Notes: generated from the sequence alone by a model not told the origin. Positions 8,439-18,010 are shown, numbered from the stretch's first letter. The stretch: DNA of 64,000 nucleotides from Jiangella gansuensis DSM 44835 (GCF_000515395.1 NZ_KI911782.1:434001-498000), one strand, 5' to 3'. Program-made: numbers and translations.

Positions 8439-8967
8439 GGTTCACCTCGAGCATCGTGCGCAGCCGGGACAACCCGGTCCGGATGCGGGTCTTGGCTGTT
8501 CCGAGCGGTATCCGTTGTCGTTCGCTGATCTCCCGTGCGGTCAGGCCGAAATGGACGGACAGCAACACGGCGATCGCCTGCTCGCGCGGTATCGCGCGCA
8601 GCGCCGTGGTGATCCGGTCGCTGTCGGCGACCCGGTCGCCGTCGTTGGCCGGCGACACGAGCATCTCGGCCATCACGGCCGGCTCGGTGGCCAGCTCACG
8701 GCGGACCCGCAGCACGTCGATGGCGACGTTGCGGGTGATGGTGAGCAGCCACGTCGATGCCTGCGCACGGCGGGCGTCGTAGTTGCCGGCATGCCGCCAA
8801 GCCCGCACGAACGCCTCCTGCGCCACCTCCTCTGCAACGGCCGGGACGCCGACCACCGACAGCGCGAGGCCGAACACGCGACCCTGGTGGCGGCGCACGA
8901 ACGCCGCCATCGCATCAGCGTCGCCGGCTGCCATTCCGGCAAGCAGGGCTTCGTCGGACACGCTCAC
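8431..8967 (-). CDS. ECF RNA polymerase sigma factor, SigK-like
   Basis: A 178-residue ECF sigma factor. Region 2 (about residues 25-95) contains VAEEVAQEAFVRAWRHAGNYD and TWLLTITRNVAIDVLR. Region 4 (about 125-172) contains REISERQRIPLGTAKTRIRTGLSRLR. There is no long extension. GTG at 8967 is the only reasonable start. It is coupled to the RskA-type anti-sigma gene, and together they would switch on a small regulon in response to an envelope or redox signal. The regulon itself is not visible here. Confidence 0.92.
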   Translation of the reverse strand: MSVSDEALLAGMAAGDADAMAAFVRRHQGRVFGLALSVVGVPAVAEEVAQEAFVRAWRHAGNYDARRAQASTWLLTITRNVAIDVLRVRRELATEPAVMAEMLVSPANDGDRVADSDRITTALRAIPREQAIAVLLSVHFGLTAREISERQRIPLGTAKTRIRTGLSRLRTMLEVNHG

Positions 8968-9039
8968 ATCCTGGTGTACGCGAATGGCGGCCGGATCGAT
9001 TGCGCTGGGTGCTCGGCGTGGCGTGGACAGTTTTCCGGG

Positions 9040-9327
9040 TCACTCGCCGGAATGCTGTTCCTTCGGCAGTTCGCTCACCACGACCGGGCGCAGCAGTGCC
9101 CAGGTGACGAAGACGCCGGCGGCAACCAGCAGCCCGGTTCCGGTCCAGAGGTTGACGTTGACGCCGCCGGCCTTGTCCAGGTCGGCATCGCTGGTGGCGA
9201 ACAGCCCCATCCCGAGCAGGATGAGGCCGAAGATGCCGAAGAGGCCCGCGATGACGGTCCGGATGTCGAAGAGGCCTGCCCGGCGCGCCCGGCGGGCCGA
9301 ATCGGCGGAGGTTCTCTCGGGGCTCAT
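9040..9327 (-). CDS. Small two-helix membrane protein paired with the symporter
   Basis: A 95-residue hypothetical protein with two transmembrane segments, about residues 25-45 and 60-82, and short charged ends. ATG at 9327 has GAGGAG six bases upstream. It begins 10 bp after the symporter stop, so the two are surely co-transcribed. Small membrane partners of SSS transporters occur next to acetate- and solute-type symporters, and it may be an accessory subunit here. That role is inferred only from position and topology. Confidence 0.75.
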   Translation of the reverse strand: MSPERTSADSARRARRAGLFDIRTVIAGLFGIFGLILLGMGLFATSDADLDKAGGVNVNLWTGTGLLVAAGVFVTWALLRPVVVSELPKEQHSGE

Positions 9328-9337
9328 GTCCGGCTCC

Positions 9338-11023
9338 TCAGAAGAAGACGATGTTCAGAACGATGATCAGCGCCAGCGCGATGCCGGCCATCAGACCCGG
9401 CCGCTGATACCAGGCCTCATCGCGGTCGCGCGGGTCACGCAGGTCCTCCTTCGGGGTCAGCCCGTACACCAGGCCGACCAGCTCACGGGCCGGCTTGGGC
9501 GCAGTGGCCTTGCTGACGACGACGCTGACCACGATGTCCACCACGAACGCCGCCCCCGCCGCCACGAACGCCGCGCCCTGGCCGGGCAGGTCGAGGACGC
9601 CGGTCTCGGAGAGGACGAAGATCGTCACGGCTGACAGCGTCCCCGCGACCAGTCCGATCCAGCCCGCGGCGGCGGTCATCCGCTTCCAGAACATCCCGAG
9701 GATGAACGTGGCGAACAGTGGCGCGTTGAAGAAGGAGAACAGCTGCTGCAGGTAGTCCATCAGGTTCGAGTAGCCGGACGCGATGAACGCGGTCCCGATG
9801 GCGGCGAACGTCGCGACGACGGTGATGGTGCGCCCGACGCGTAGGTAGTACTGGTCCTCGCGGTCCTTGACGACGTAGCGCTGCCAGATGTCGTAGCTGA
9901 AGACCGTGTTGAACGAGCTGATGTTGGCCGCCATTCCGGCCATGAACGACGCCAGCAGCCCGGCGATGGCCAGGCCCAGCATCCCGTTGGGTAGCAGGTC
10001 GCGGATGAGCAGCAGGATCGCGTCGTTGTAGTCGACGCCGGTCTCCGCCGACTGGGTCTCCTTGAACTGCGCGAGCTCAGGCACGATGATCGCGGCGATC
10101 ATGCCGGGGATCACCACGATGAACGGGATGAACATCTTCGGGTAGGCACCGATGATCGGGGTCCGGCGGGCCGCCGACATGCTCTTGGACGCCATGGCTC
10201 GCTGCACTTCGACGAAGTTCGTCGTCCAGTATCCGAAGGAGAGTACGAAACCGAGTCCGAACACGATGCCGATGACCGAGAGCACGCTGGAGTCGAAGCC
10301 GGCCAGTTCGTTGCCTGGCCACGCGCCCATCTGCTCGGTCGAACCGGTGGAGTCGCGCACTCCGTCGACCAGTCCGTCCCAGCCGCCGACCCGGTTCAGC
10401 GCCACCATGGTCAAGGGGAACAGCGCCGCGACGATGACGAAGAACTGCAGGACCTCGTTGTAGATGGCGGCGGACAGCCCGCCGAGGGTGATGTAGCTCA
10501 GCACGATCAGCGCCGCCGCCACGATGGCAACCGGGATCGGCCAGCCCAGCAGCGCGTTGACCAGGGTTGCCAGCAGGAACAGATTCACACCCGCGATGAG
10601 CACCTGCGCGACGGCGAAGCTGATGGCGTTGACGAGGTGCGCGGTCGGTCCGAACCGTCGCAGCATGAACTCCGGCACGCTGCGGACCTTGGAGCCGTAG
10701 TAGAACGGCATCATCACGATGCCGAGGAACAGCATCGCCGGTACCGCGCCGACCCAGAAGTAGTGCATGGTCGGCATGCCGTACTCGGCGCCGTTGGCCG
10801 ACATGCCCACGATCTCGATGGCGCCGAGATTCGCGGAGATGAACGCCAGGCCGGTCACCCACGCCGGCAGTGATCGCCCGGACAGGAAGAAGTCGAGGCT
10901 GTCCGACACCGCGTAGCGGGCCATCAGCCCGATTCCCAGGACGAACGCGAAGTAGATCGCGATCAGCGTGTAGTCCCAGAATCCAGCGTCGAGTCGCAAA
11001 CTCGCGTCCGCGACCAGGGTCAT
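9338..11023 (-). CDS. Sodium:solute symporter (SSS family)
   Basis: A 561-residue integral membrane protein with about 13 hydrophobic segments. Family marks include FFLSGRSLPAWVTGLAFISANL near residue 50 (split FFLSGRSLPAW / VTGLAFISANL), the GANLFLL-like NLFLLATLV region and GLLASFMAGMAANISSFNTVF. It should import a solute with Na+. The substrate is not clear: sugar, inositol or galactose-type symporters look most similar. I place the start at ATG 11023, with GGGAG eight bases upstream; a GTG/ATG pair at 11032-11027 is the alternative. It heads an operon with the small membrane protein downstream. Confidence 0.9.
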   Translation of the reverse strand: MTLVADASLRLDAGFWDYTLIAIYFAFVLGIGLMARYAVSDSLDFFLSGRSLPAWVTGLAFISANLGAIEIVGMSANGAEYGMPTMHYFWVGAVPAMLFLGIVMMPFYYGSKVRSVPEFMLRRFGPTAHLVNAISFAVAQVLIAGVNLFLLATLVNALLGWPIPVAIVAAALIVLSYITLGGLSAAIYNEVLQFFVIVAALFPLTMVALNRVGGWDGLVDGVRDSTGSTEQMGAWPGNELAGFDSSVLSVIGIVFGLGFVLSFGYWTTNFVEVQRAMASKSMSAARRTPIIGAYPKMFIPFIVVIPGMIAAIIVPELAQFKETQSAETGVDYNDAILLLIRDLLPNGMLGLAIAGLLASFMAGMAANISSFNTVFSYDIWQRYVVKDREDQYYLRVGRTITVVATFAAIGTAFIASGYSNLMDYLQQLFSFFNAPLFATFILGMFWKRMTAAAGWIGLVAGTLSAVTIFVLSETGVLDLPGQGAAFVAAGAAFVVDIVVSVVVSKATAPKPARELVGLVYGLTPKEDLRDPRDRDEAWYQRPGLMAGIALALIIVLNIVFF

Positions 11024-11412
11024 CGCCATCACTCCCGGCAGCCGAATCGCCGCCGCCGCCAGCCCGGCGGTGGGGCGCCGGCCGTCGGCGCCACCGTGAC
11101 CCTACCCGTTAGTAGCGGTCACATCCCCGGTCTCGGAGATCACGCGTCCGCCAGCCAAGACACGCCACAGGCGCTGGTCGTTCCCGCCTGCCGGCGCCGA
11201 TGTCACTGCTTCGGTGGCGACACTCGGCGCCGGTAGCGCGGGCCTTCTCGCGTTCGGAGACCACGCCGCAACACTTCGGTCGCGTTCGGTCTCCGGCGGC
11301 GAGGATGCACACGGCCAGGCGGTCAGGGCGAGGCATTCTCCCGCTTCACCAGGCATGCATGGGTGGTGGGGCGAACACACCCATGCCGGACGTGATCATT
11401 TCCAGCCGGTTG
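11024..11412. other. Intergenic gap with repeat copy B
   Basis: No convincing gene is seen between the symporter start and the serine hydrolase stop. Both strands have short open frames here with biased composition and no family features. The left part should hold the symporter promoter; the right end is taken up by the intergenic repeat (11332-11401). Confidence 0.6.
11332..11401 (-). repeat. Intergenic repeat family, copy B
   Basis: Read on the minus strand from 11401, the copy is AAATGATCACGT, 29 nt, then ATGCATGCC. It is nearly identical to copy C at 19024 along 70 bp, apart from a few paired changes. The hairpin is formed by CCACC and TGGTG around the conserved loop. It sits 11 bp past the 3' end of the serine hydrolase gene. 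Confidence 0.75.
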
Positions 11413-12768
11413 CTAGTGCCAGCCGGCGCGGTCGATGCCGCCGGGGACGTCGGCGGCGGGATCGTACGGGGTGCGGGTGAACCGGAACGACGCCAGGTCC
11501 AGGTGGCTCACGGTGCCGTCCGGGCGGCGGATCGCGACCAGTGGTTCGCCGTTGTAGTACCCGTCCAGGCCGACCCAGCGGCCGTCGCCGTCGGGGCGGA
11601 ACCGGGAGGTGCGGCCCCCGCCGCTGGCCGGCGCCAGGCGTAGCCACCCGTCGTCCATGGCGTGCAGTTCGAACGTCGCGGATCCCCAGTACCAGTGCCC
11701 GACCAGCTCGAAGACCTCGGGCGCGACGTCGCCGGCCTGCCACGTCGACGGCAGCCGGGGCTCGGCGGTGACGAACGCGTCCAGCAGGTCCGCTGCGAAG
11801 CTCCGGGTCAGTCCGGAGGTCGAGTTGGTGAGGACGACGACGCCGTCGCCGGTCTCGACGTCAACGCGCACCTCGGCGAGGAAGCCGGGCATGGATCCGC
11901 CGTGCCCGACGAACCGTCGCCCGTCGGTGTTCCACAGCTGGACGCCGAGACCGTGTGCACCGGTCCATGGGGCGCCGGGCACGTCGACGACCACCAGCGG
12001 CCGGCACATCTCGGCCAGGGTCTCCGGGTCGAGGAGGTCGCCGGTGCGGCCACCGAGGAACGCCGCCCAGCGGGCGAGGTCGTGCACCGTCGTCCACAGT
12101 TGGCCGGCCGGCGCCATCGCCCCGCCGTCGTGCTCGGGCTCGGTCAGCAGCACGTCCGCGAACGGGTGGACCGCGAGGCCGTGTGCGTGCGGGGCGACCG
12201 GCCGCTTCGTGGTGCGGTCCATGCCCAGCGGCTCCAGCAGCTCCTCGGCGACGACGCGGGACCAGGAGGTGCCGCGCAGCCGGCTCACCAGTTCGCCGAG
12301 GACCCCGAAGCCGACGTTGGAGTAGTGGAACAACCGGCCGGCCGGGTGGCGGCGGCCGAGCTGGTCGACCAAGGACCGCCACGGCCCGCCCTGCGTGCGC
12401 TCCCACCACGGGCCGTCGGTCTCGGCCTGTACACCAGCGGCGTGCGACAGCAGTTGGGCGATGGTGACGTCGCCGATCGAGGTGTCCGGGAGGTGCCGCT
12501 CGAGTGGGTCGGCGAGGTCCAGCTTCCCTTCGTCGCGCAACCGCAGCACGGCCACCGCGATGAACGTCTTCGTGATGGAGCCCATGCGGTACTGCGTGTG
12601 CTCGTCGGCGTCGCGTCCGGTGCGGCGGCCGTCGATGGTGCCGCGGGCGCCGGACCAGACGAGTTCGCCGTCGCGGACGACGCCGGCGGCGAGAGACGGC
12701 AGCCGGCTGCCGGACTGCTCCACGGCGAGCCGGCGGGTCAGGTCGGTGGCGGTGGCAGGCTGGATCAC
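11413..12768 (-). CDS. Serine hydrolase, beta-lactamase / D-aminopeptidase-like family
   Basis: A 451-residue serine hydrolase of the class C beta-lactamase superfamily. The three active-site motifs are present: S64-x-x-K67 (SITK), Y149-S-N151 and H289-G-G. Residues beyond about 350 form an extra C-terminal beta domain, as in the family's esterases and D-aminopeptidases. No signal peptide is seen, so it is probably cytoplasmic and more likely an esterase or peptidase than a resistance enzyme. It stands alone between the symporter and the rhamnose genes. Confidence 0.88.
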   Translation of the reverse strand: MIQPATATDLTRRLAVEQSGSRLPSLAAGVVRDGELVWSGARGTIDGRRTGRDADEHTQYRMGSITKTFIAVAVLRLRDEGKLDLADPLERHLPDTSIGDVTIAQLLSHAAGVQAETDGPWWERTQGGPWRSLVDQLGRRHPAGRLFHYSNVGFGVLGELVSRLRGTSWSRVVAEELLEPLGMDRTTKRPVAPHAHGLAVHPFADVLLTEPEHDGGAMAPAGQLWTTVHDLARWAAFLGGRTGDLLDPETLAEMCRPLVVVDVPGAPWTGAHGLGVQLWNTDGRRFVGHGGSMPGFLAEVRVDVETGDGVVVLTNSTSGLTRSFAADLLDAFVTAEPRLPSTWQAGDVAPEVFELVGHWYWGSATFELHAMDDGWLRLAPASGGGRTSRFRPDGDGRWVGLDGYYNGEPLVAIRRPDGTVSHLDLASFRFTRTPYDPAADVPGGIDRAGWH

Positions 12769-12796
12769 GCGCTGAGCCTAACCGCCTGCTCGGACA

Positions 12797-12855
12797 CCGG
12801 TGATCGACAGGGCGGCGCTACCCCATGGCGGTAGCAACCCGCTGTCGATCACCGG
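12797..12855. repeat. Nested inverted repeat at the 3' end of rhaB
   Basis: CCGGTGATCGACAG (12797-12810) and its exact complement (12842-12855) enclose an inner hairpin GCTACC/GGTAGC (12817-12822 and 12830-12835). The rhaB stop codon at 12849 lies inside the right arm. It could act as a terminator for the minus-strand rha operon. The arms carry TGATC, as several other intergenic hairpins here do. Confidence 0.7.
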
Positions 12856-14285
12856 GACGGCTCGTAGCGGCGAGTCTCCTGAGTGGCCCGGATCAGCGCC
12901 CGCAACGCCCACCGGTCGCCGTCGACGACGCCCAGCGAGCGAGCCTGCACGAGGACGTTCCCGAGCGCGGTCGCCTCGACGGGGCCGGCCACCACCGGCA
13001 GCTCGCAGGCGTCGGCGGTCAGCTGGCACAGCAGCTCGTTCTGGGCGCCACCGCCGACCAGGTGGACGACGTCGACCTCGCGGCCGGACAGCGCGGTGGC
13101 CTCGCGGACCGTCCGCGCGTACGCCGCGGCCAGGCTGTCGAGGATGCTGCGGACCAGCTCCGGCCGGTCCGCGGGCACCGGGACGCCGGCGCGCCGGCAG
13201 GCGTCCTCGATGCGGCTGGGCATGTCGCCGGGCGGCAGGAAGACCGGGTCGTCGGGGTCGAAGACCGGCCCGCCGGGCGGCACCTCGGCGGCCGCGGCAA
13301 GCAGCGTCGCCAGGTCCTCCACGTAGCCCGACCGCCGCCACGTCTCGATGGACTCGCTGAGCAGCCACAGGCCCATGACGTTGCGCAGGTACCGGATGGT
13401 GCCGTCGACGCCGCCCTCGTTGGTGAAGTTGGCCGTGCGGCTGGCCTCGGTGAGCACCGGCGCGTCGAGCTCCACCCCGACCAGCGACCAGGTTCCGCAG
13501 GAGACGTAGGCGAACCGCTCGTCCGCGGCCGGGACGCCGACGACGGCGGAGGCGGTGTCGTGCGAGCCGACCGCCGTGACGACGGCGGACCGGGGGAGCC
13601 CGGTGTCGTCGAGCACCTCCGGCCGCAGCGGGCCGACGACGGCACCGGCCCGGCGCAGCGGCGGGAACAGCGACGGCCGCAGTCCGGCCGCGGCGATCAG
13701 GTCGCCCGCCCAGTCGCCGGCGCGCACGTCGAACAGGCCGGTCGTGGAGGCGTTGGTGGCCTCGGTGCCCAATGTGCCGGTCAGCCAGTACGTCAGCAGG
13801 TCCGGCAGCAGGGCGACGTGGTCGGCGCGGGACAGCGCGGCGCCCTCGGCGGCCAGCTGGTAGATGGTGTTGAACGGGAGGAACTGCAGCCCGGTGACGG
13901 CGTACAGCTTCTGCTCGTCGACCAGCCGGTGCACGGACTCGGCGACGCCGTCGGTACGGCTGTCGCGGTAGTGGTACGGGTTGCCCAGCAGCCGGCGGTC
14001 GGCGTCGAGGAGCCCGTAGTCCACCGCCCAGGAGTCGATGCCGATGCTGGCGATCCCGCCGGCTGACCCGTCGTCGGCCGTGGCCCGCACCGCGGCCGCC
14101 AGCCCGTCGAGCACGTCCCGGTACAGCCTCAGCACGTCCCAGTGCAGGCCGTCGGGCAGCCGCACCGGGACGTTGGGGAAGCGGTGCGCCTCGGTGAGGT
14201 CCAGCCGGCCCGGGCCGACCCGGGCCAGCATCACCCGGCCGCTGGAGGCGCCGAGGTCGACCGCTGCCACCGTCGCCGATGTCAT
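12849..14285 (-). CDS. rhaB: Rhamnulokinase
   Basis: A 478-residue FGGY-family kinase that phosphorylates L-rhamnulose to L-rhamnulose-1-phosphate. The N-terminal phosphate-1 loop is VDLGASSGRV, followed by a substrate-site stretch GIDSWAVDYGLLD. The second domain has GSHDTASAV and VGGGAQN near residue 400. Length and order of motifs fit RhaB. ATG at 14285 is 4 bp after the rhaEW stop; the long upstream extension of the frame is only an antisense of rhaEW. It is the last gene of the rhamnose operon. Confidence 0.93.
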   Translation of the reverse strand: MTSATVAAVDLGASSGRVMLARVGPGRLDLTEAHRFPNVPVRLPDGLHWDVLRLYRDVLDGLAAAVRATADDGSAGGIASIGIDSWAVDYGLLDADRRLLGNPYHYRDSRTDGVAESVHRLVDEQKLYAVTGLQFLPFNTIYQLAAEGAALSRADHVALLPDLLTYWLTGTLGTEATNASTTGLFDVRAGDWAGDLIAAAGLRPSLFPPLRRAGAVVGPLRPEVLDDTGLPRSAVVTAVGSHDTASAVVGVPAADERFAYVSCGTWSLVGVELDAPVLTEASRTANFTNEGGVDGTIRYLRNVMGLWLLSESIETWRRSGYVEDLATLLAAAAEVPPGGPVFDPDDPVFLPPGDMPSRIEDACRRAGVPVPADRPELVRSILDSLAAAYARTVREATALSGREVDVVHLVGGGAQNELLCQLTADACELPVVAGPVEATALGNVLVQARSLGVVDGDRWALRALIRATQETRRYEPSR

Positions 14286-14289
14286 CGCG

Positions 14290-16329
14290 TCACCGCAGGA
14301 ACGCCGCCGCGACGCCGGCGTCGACGGGGATGTGCAGGCCGGTGGTGTGCGACAGCTCGCCGCCGGTGAGGGCGAACACGGCGTTCGCGATGTGCTCGGG
14401 CAGCACCTCGCGCTTGAGCAGGGTGCGCTTGGCGTAGAACGCGCCGAGTTCCTCCTCCGGGACGCCGTAGACGGCGGCCCGTTTGGCGCCCCAGCCGCCG
14501 GCGAAGATGCCGGAGCCGCGGACGACGCCGTCGGGGTTGATGCCGTTGACCCGGATGCCGTGCTCGCCCAGCTCGGCCGCGAGCAGCCGGACCTGGTGCG
14601 CCTGGTCGGCCTTGGTGGCGCCGTACGCGACGTTGTTGGGTCCGGCGAAGACGCCGTTCTTGCTGGAGATGTAGACGATGTCGCCACCGATGCCCTGCTC
14701 GATCATGACCCGGGCGGCCTCGCGGGACACCAGGAAGGAGCCGCGGGCCATCACGTCGTGCTGCAGGTCCCAGTCCGCGACGCTGGTCTCGAGCAGCGGC
14801 TTTGAGATGGACAGCCCGGCGTTGTTCACCACCAGATCCACCCCGCCGAAGGCCAGCACCGCCTCGGCGAACGCGGCGGCGATCTGCTCCTCGGAGGTGA
14901 CGTCGACGGTGACCGGGACGGCGACGTCGGTGCTGCCGATCTCGGCGGCGACCTCGGCGGCCGCCGCACCGTTGAGGTCCGCGACCACGACGCAGGCACC
15001 CTCGGCGGCCAGCCGCTGCGCGATGGCCTTGCCGATGCCCGAGCCCGCACCGGTGACCAGCGCCACCCGGGTGGCCAGCGGCTTCGGCTTCGGCATCCGC
15101 TGCAGCTTCGCCTCTTCCAGCGCCCAGTACTCGATGCGGAACTTCTCACTCTCGTCGATCGGGGCGTACGACGAGACGGCCTCGGCGCCGCGTATGACGT
15201 TGATGGCGTTGACGTAGAACTCGCCGGCCACGCGGGCGGTCTGGGCGTCCTTGCCGAAGGAGAACATCCCGACGCCGGGGACCAGCACGATGGCCGGGTC
15301 CGCACCGCGCATGGGCGGGCTGTCACCGGTGGCGTGCCGCTGGTAGTAGGCGGCGTACTCCTCGCGGTAGGCCGCGTGCAACTCACGCAGTCGCGCGACG
15401 ACGTCGTCGAGCGGCGCCGTCGCGGGCAGGTCCAGCACCAGCGGCCGCACCTTGGTGCGCAGGAAGTGGTCTGGGCACGACGTCCCCAGTGCCGCCAGCG
15501 GGCCGAGCTTCTCCCGCGACAGGAACTCCAGGACCACGTCGGTGTCGGTGAAGTGTCCGACCTGCGGCTTGTCGGTTGATGCCAGGCCGCGGATCGCCGG
15601 GGCCAGCGCCGCCGCCCGGGCCCGCCGCTGTGCCTGCGGCAGCGGACCGAACCCGTCGACGAGCGCACCGAACGGCTCGGCCTTCCCGCGGTCGGCCAGG
15701 AAGGACTCAGCGGTGCGGATCATCCACAGCGAGTTGGCCTCGCACTCCTCGCTGGTGGCACCCCAGGCGGTGATGCCGTGGCCGCCGAGGATGCAGCCGA
15801 CGGCCTGCGGGTGTGCGGCCTTGATGGCGGCTATATCCATACCCAGCTGGAAGCCGGGCCGCCGCCACGGCACCCACACCACCTTCTCGCCGAAGCACTC
15901 CTTCGTCAGGGCCTCGCCGTCGGCCGCGGTGGCCAGCGCGATGCCGGAGTCCGGGTGCAGGTGGTCGACGTGCGCGGCGTCGACGAGACCGTGCATGGCG
16001 GTGTCGATGGAAGGAGCCGCGCCGCCCTTGCCGTGCAGGCAATAGTCGAACGCGGCGACCATCTCGTCCTCGCGTTCCACGCCCGGGTACACGTCGATCA
16101 TGGCGCGCAGCCGGTCCAGCCGCAGCACCGCCAGGCCCTTCTCCTGCAGCGTGCCGAGGTCGCCACCGGACCCCTTCACCCACATCAGCTCGACGTCGGT
16201 GCTGGTCACCGGATCGGTGTCGGTGCCCTTCGCCGACGTGTTGCCCCCGGCGTAGTTGGTGTTGCGCGGGTCCGCGCCCAAGCGGTTGCTCCGCTCGATC
16301 AGGGCGGCCACGGCGGCGTGTGTGGTCAT
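14290..16329 (-). CDS. rhaEW: Bifunctional rhamnulose-1-phosphate aldolase / lactaldehyde dehydrogenase
   Basis: A 679-residue fusion. Residues 1-370 form a class II aldolase-type domain with LMWVKGSGGDLGTL and HPDSGIALA segments, which would split L-rhamnulose-1-phosphate into DHAP and L-lactaldehyde. Residues from about 425 form a short-chain dehydrogenase (TGAGSGIG cofactor loop, YGATK catalytic Y-x3-K), which would oxidise lactaldehyde to lactate. This architecture is known as RhaEW. ATG at 16329 overlaps the stop of rhaM as ATGA. Confidence 0.92.
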   Translation of the reverse strand: MTTHAAVAALIERSNRLGADPRNTNYAGGNTSAKGTDTDPVTSTDVELMWVKGSGGDLGTLQEKGLAVLRLDRLRAMIDVYPGVEREDEMVAAFDYCLHGKGGAAPSIDTAMHGLVDAAHVDHLHPDSGIALATAADGEALTKECFGEKVVWVPWRRPGFQLGMDIAAIKAAHPQAVGCILGGHGITAWGATSEECEANSLWMIRTAESFLADRGKAEPFGALVDGFGPLPQAQRRARAAALAPAIRGLASTDKPQVGHFTDTDVVLEFLSREKLGPLAALGTSCPDHFLRTKVRPLVLDLPATAPLDDVVARLRELHAAYREEYAAYYQRHATGDSPPMRGADPAIVLVPGVGMFSFGKDAQTARVAGEFYVNAINVIRGAEAVSSYAPIDESEKFRIEYWALEEAKLQRMPKPKPLATRVALVTGAGSGIGKAIAQRLAAEGACVVVADLNGAAAAEVAAEIGSTDVAVPVTVDVTSEEQIAAAFAEAVLAFGGVDLVVNNAGLSISKPLLETSVADWDLQHDVMARGSFLVSREAARVMIEQGIGGDIVYISSKNGVFAGPNNVAYGATKADQAHQVRLLAAELGEHGIRVNGINPDGVVRGSGIFAGGWGAKRAAVYGVPEEELGAFYAKRTLLKREVLPEHIANAVFALTGGELSHTTGLHIPVDAGVAAAFLR

Positions 16330-16682
16330 CGGTCCTTCCCGGGTTCAGGGGTCAGCGCGGCCAGTTGGTCGTCGAGGTTGAACACCTCGTCCACCAGCCG
16401 CCAGTTCTCGTCGGGCCGGCCGCCGTCGGCGAACAGCTCGGCCATCTCCCGCTGCCAGCGGTCGTTCACCTCGGTGGCGGCCATCGCCGCCTTGGCGCGG
16501 TCGAGGTCGTCGGTCTCGACGTACCCGACCAGCAGGCCGTCGTCACCGAGGAACAACGAATAGTTGCGCCACCCGGTGTCGCGCAGCGCCCGCAACATCT
16601 CCGGCCAGACCGCCGCGTGCCGGCGACGGTACTCGTCCAGCCGGTCCGGATCGACGCGTGAGACGAAGCAGTACCGCGGCAC
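16326..16682 (-). CDS. rhaM: L-rhamnose mutarotase
   Basis: A 118-residue protein of the RhaM/YiiL family that interconverts the anomers of L-rhamnose. Family features are YCFVSRVDPDRLDEYRRRH near the start, the PEMLRALRDTGWRNYSLFL stretch and a C-terminal LVDEVFNLD. GTG at 16682 is chosen because it directly follows the rhaI stop (16685) and gives the usual length. The longer open frame upstream is the antisense of rhaI. It is coupled to rhaEW by a 4-bp overlap. Confidence 0.92.
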   Translation of the reverse strand: MPRYCFVSRVDPDRLDEYRRRHAAVWPEMLRALRDTGWRNYSLFLGDDGLLVGYVETDDLDRAKAAMAATEVNDRWQREMAELFADGGRPDENWRLVDEVFNLDDQLAALTPEPGKDR

Positions 16683-16684
16683 GG

Positions 16685-17851
16685 TCAGGCTCCCCAGCCC
16701 GCCTGGGCACCGTCGGCCCGCTCGGAGCTGATCTTCTCGAAGTAGCCGGAACGGTGGTACGCGGCGATCGGGTCCGGGTCGAGTCCCTGCTCCTCGCGCA
16801 GGTCGGCGAGCAGCGGGCGCACGTCGGTGTTGTAGGCGTCCATCAACGCACCGTTCGCGCCGAGCACGTCGCCGTCGGCCTGCGCCTTCGCCAGGGCGTC
16901 GGCGTCCACCAGCAGCGCCTTGGCCAGCGCCTCCTGGACGTTGAGCACCGAACGGATGACCGCCGGGATCTTCGGCTCGATGTTGTGGCACTGGTCGAGC
17001 ATGAAGTTGACCCTCGACTCCGGCCGGTGCGCGTCCTGGCTCACGATCTCGTGCAGGATGCGGAACAGCTGGAACGGGTCGGCGGCGCCCACCATGAGGT
17101 CGTCGTCGGCGTAGAAGCGGGAGTTGAAGTCGAACGCGCCGAGGCGGCCGGCGCGCAGCAGCATCATCACGATGAACTCGATGTTCGTCCCGGGCGCGTG
17201 GTGGCCGGTGTCGAGCACGACGGTGGCGCGCTCGCCCAGCGCGAGGCAGTGGCTGAGCGACGTGCCCCAGTCCGGGACGTCGGTGGCGTAGAACGCCGGC
17301 TCAAAGAACTTGTACTCCAGCAGGATCCGGTGGTCGTCGTCGAGTGCGGCGTAGATCTCCTGCAGCGCATCCGCCAGCCGCTCCTGCCGGTCGCGCAGCG
17401 AGTCCTGCCCGGGGTAGTTCAGACCGTCGGCCAGCCAGATCTTCAGGTCGGTCGAGCCGGTGGCCCGCATCACGTCGATACAGCGCAGGTGGTGTTCGAC
17501 GGCCTTCTTGCGGATGGCCGGATCGGGATTCGCGAGCGAGCCGAGCCTGTAGTCGTCGTCCTGGAACACGTTGCTGTTGATGGCGCCGATCTCGACCCCC
17601 AGCTCGGTGGCGTGACGGGCCAGCGCCGCGAAGTCGTCGACCAGGTCCCAGGGGATGTGCAGCGAGACGCGTGGCGCCGCGCCGGTATAGCGGTGCACCT
17701 GGGCGGCGTCGGCGATCTTCTCGAACGGGTCGCGCGGCACCCCCGGCTGACCGAACACCTTGAACCGGGTGCCGGAGTTGGCGAACGCCCACGAGGCCGT
17801 CTCCACCCCCAGACCTCGGACTGCCGCCTTCACCGCGTCATTGGTCCTCAT
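16685..17851 (-). CDS. rhaI: L-rhamnose isomerase
   Basis: A 388-residue TIM-barrel isomerase that converts L-rhamnose to L-rhamnulose. It is the RhaI type (Pseudomonas stutzeri-like) rather than E. coli RhaA, with SLHIPWDLVDDF, GAINSNVFQDDDYRLGSL and VLDTGHHAPGTNIEF segments; His and Asp/Glu metal ligands fall in these. ATG at 17851 is the first gene of the rha operon. The upstream region holds two LacI-type palindromes and is shared with the divergent lacI-family gene. Confidence 0.93.
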   Translation of the reverse strand: MRTNDAVKAAVRGLGVETASWAFANSGTRFKVFGQPGVPRDPFEKIADAAQVHRYTGAAPRVSLHIPWDLVDDFAALARHATELGVEIGAINSNVFQDDDYRLGSLANPDPAIRKKAVEHHLRCIDVMRATGSTDLKIWLADGLNYPGQDSLRDRQERLADALQEIYAALDDDHRILLEYKFFEPAFYATDVPDWGTSLSHCLALGERATVVLDTGHHAPGTNIEFIVMMLLRAGRLGAFDFNSRFYADDDLMVGAADPFQLFRILHEIVSQDAHRPESRVNFMLDQCHNIEPKIPAVIRSVLNVQEALAKALLVDADALAKAQADGDVLGANGALMDAYNTDVRPLLADLREEQGLDPDPIAAYHRSGYFEKISSERADGAQAGWGA

Positions 17852-17887
17852 GCGCTGCCTCCAGCCCCGCTTGTGGGCGCCTCAGGT

Positions 17888-17924
17888 TGAACCGTTCCAT
17901 CGTGCTGCGGGATGAATCGTTTCA
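17888..17924. promoter_or_regulatory. Two LacI-type operator palindromes of the rha operon
   Basis: TGAATCGTTTCA at 17913-17924 and TGAACCGTTCCA at 17888-17899 share the pattern TGAA-n-CG-n-TYCA, a LacI-family half-site arrangement with a central CG. They lie 37-73 bp upstream of rhaI and within the rhaI/lacI divergent region. The neighbouring LacI protein is the obvious binder; L-rhamnose or rhamnulose is the likely inducer. Both are inference. Confidence 0.7.
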
Positions 17925-18010
17925 TATTTCATCGCAAGCTACGCGCCCGGGCCCGGCGCGTCAAGGGACGATGCCGCTGCCTGCAACCGTCCAGGCAGTA
18001 AGCTGCGACG

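Noticed and set aside
11102-11380. Small open frames in the gap before the symporter
   Set aside because: Two frames on the same stretch, biased composition, and they read into repeat copy B; no ribosome site.
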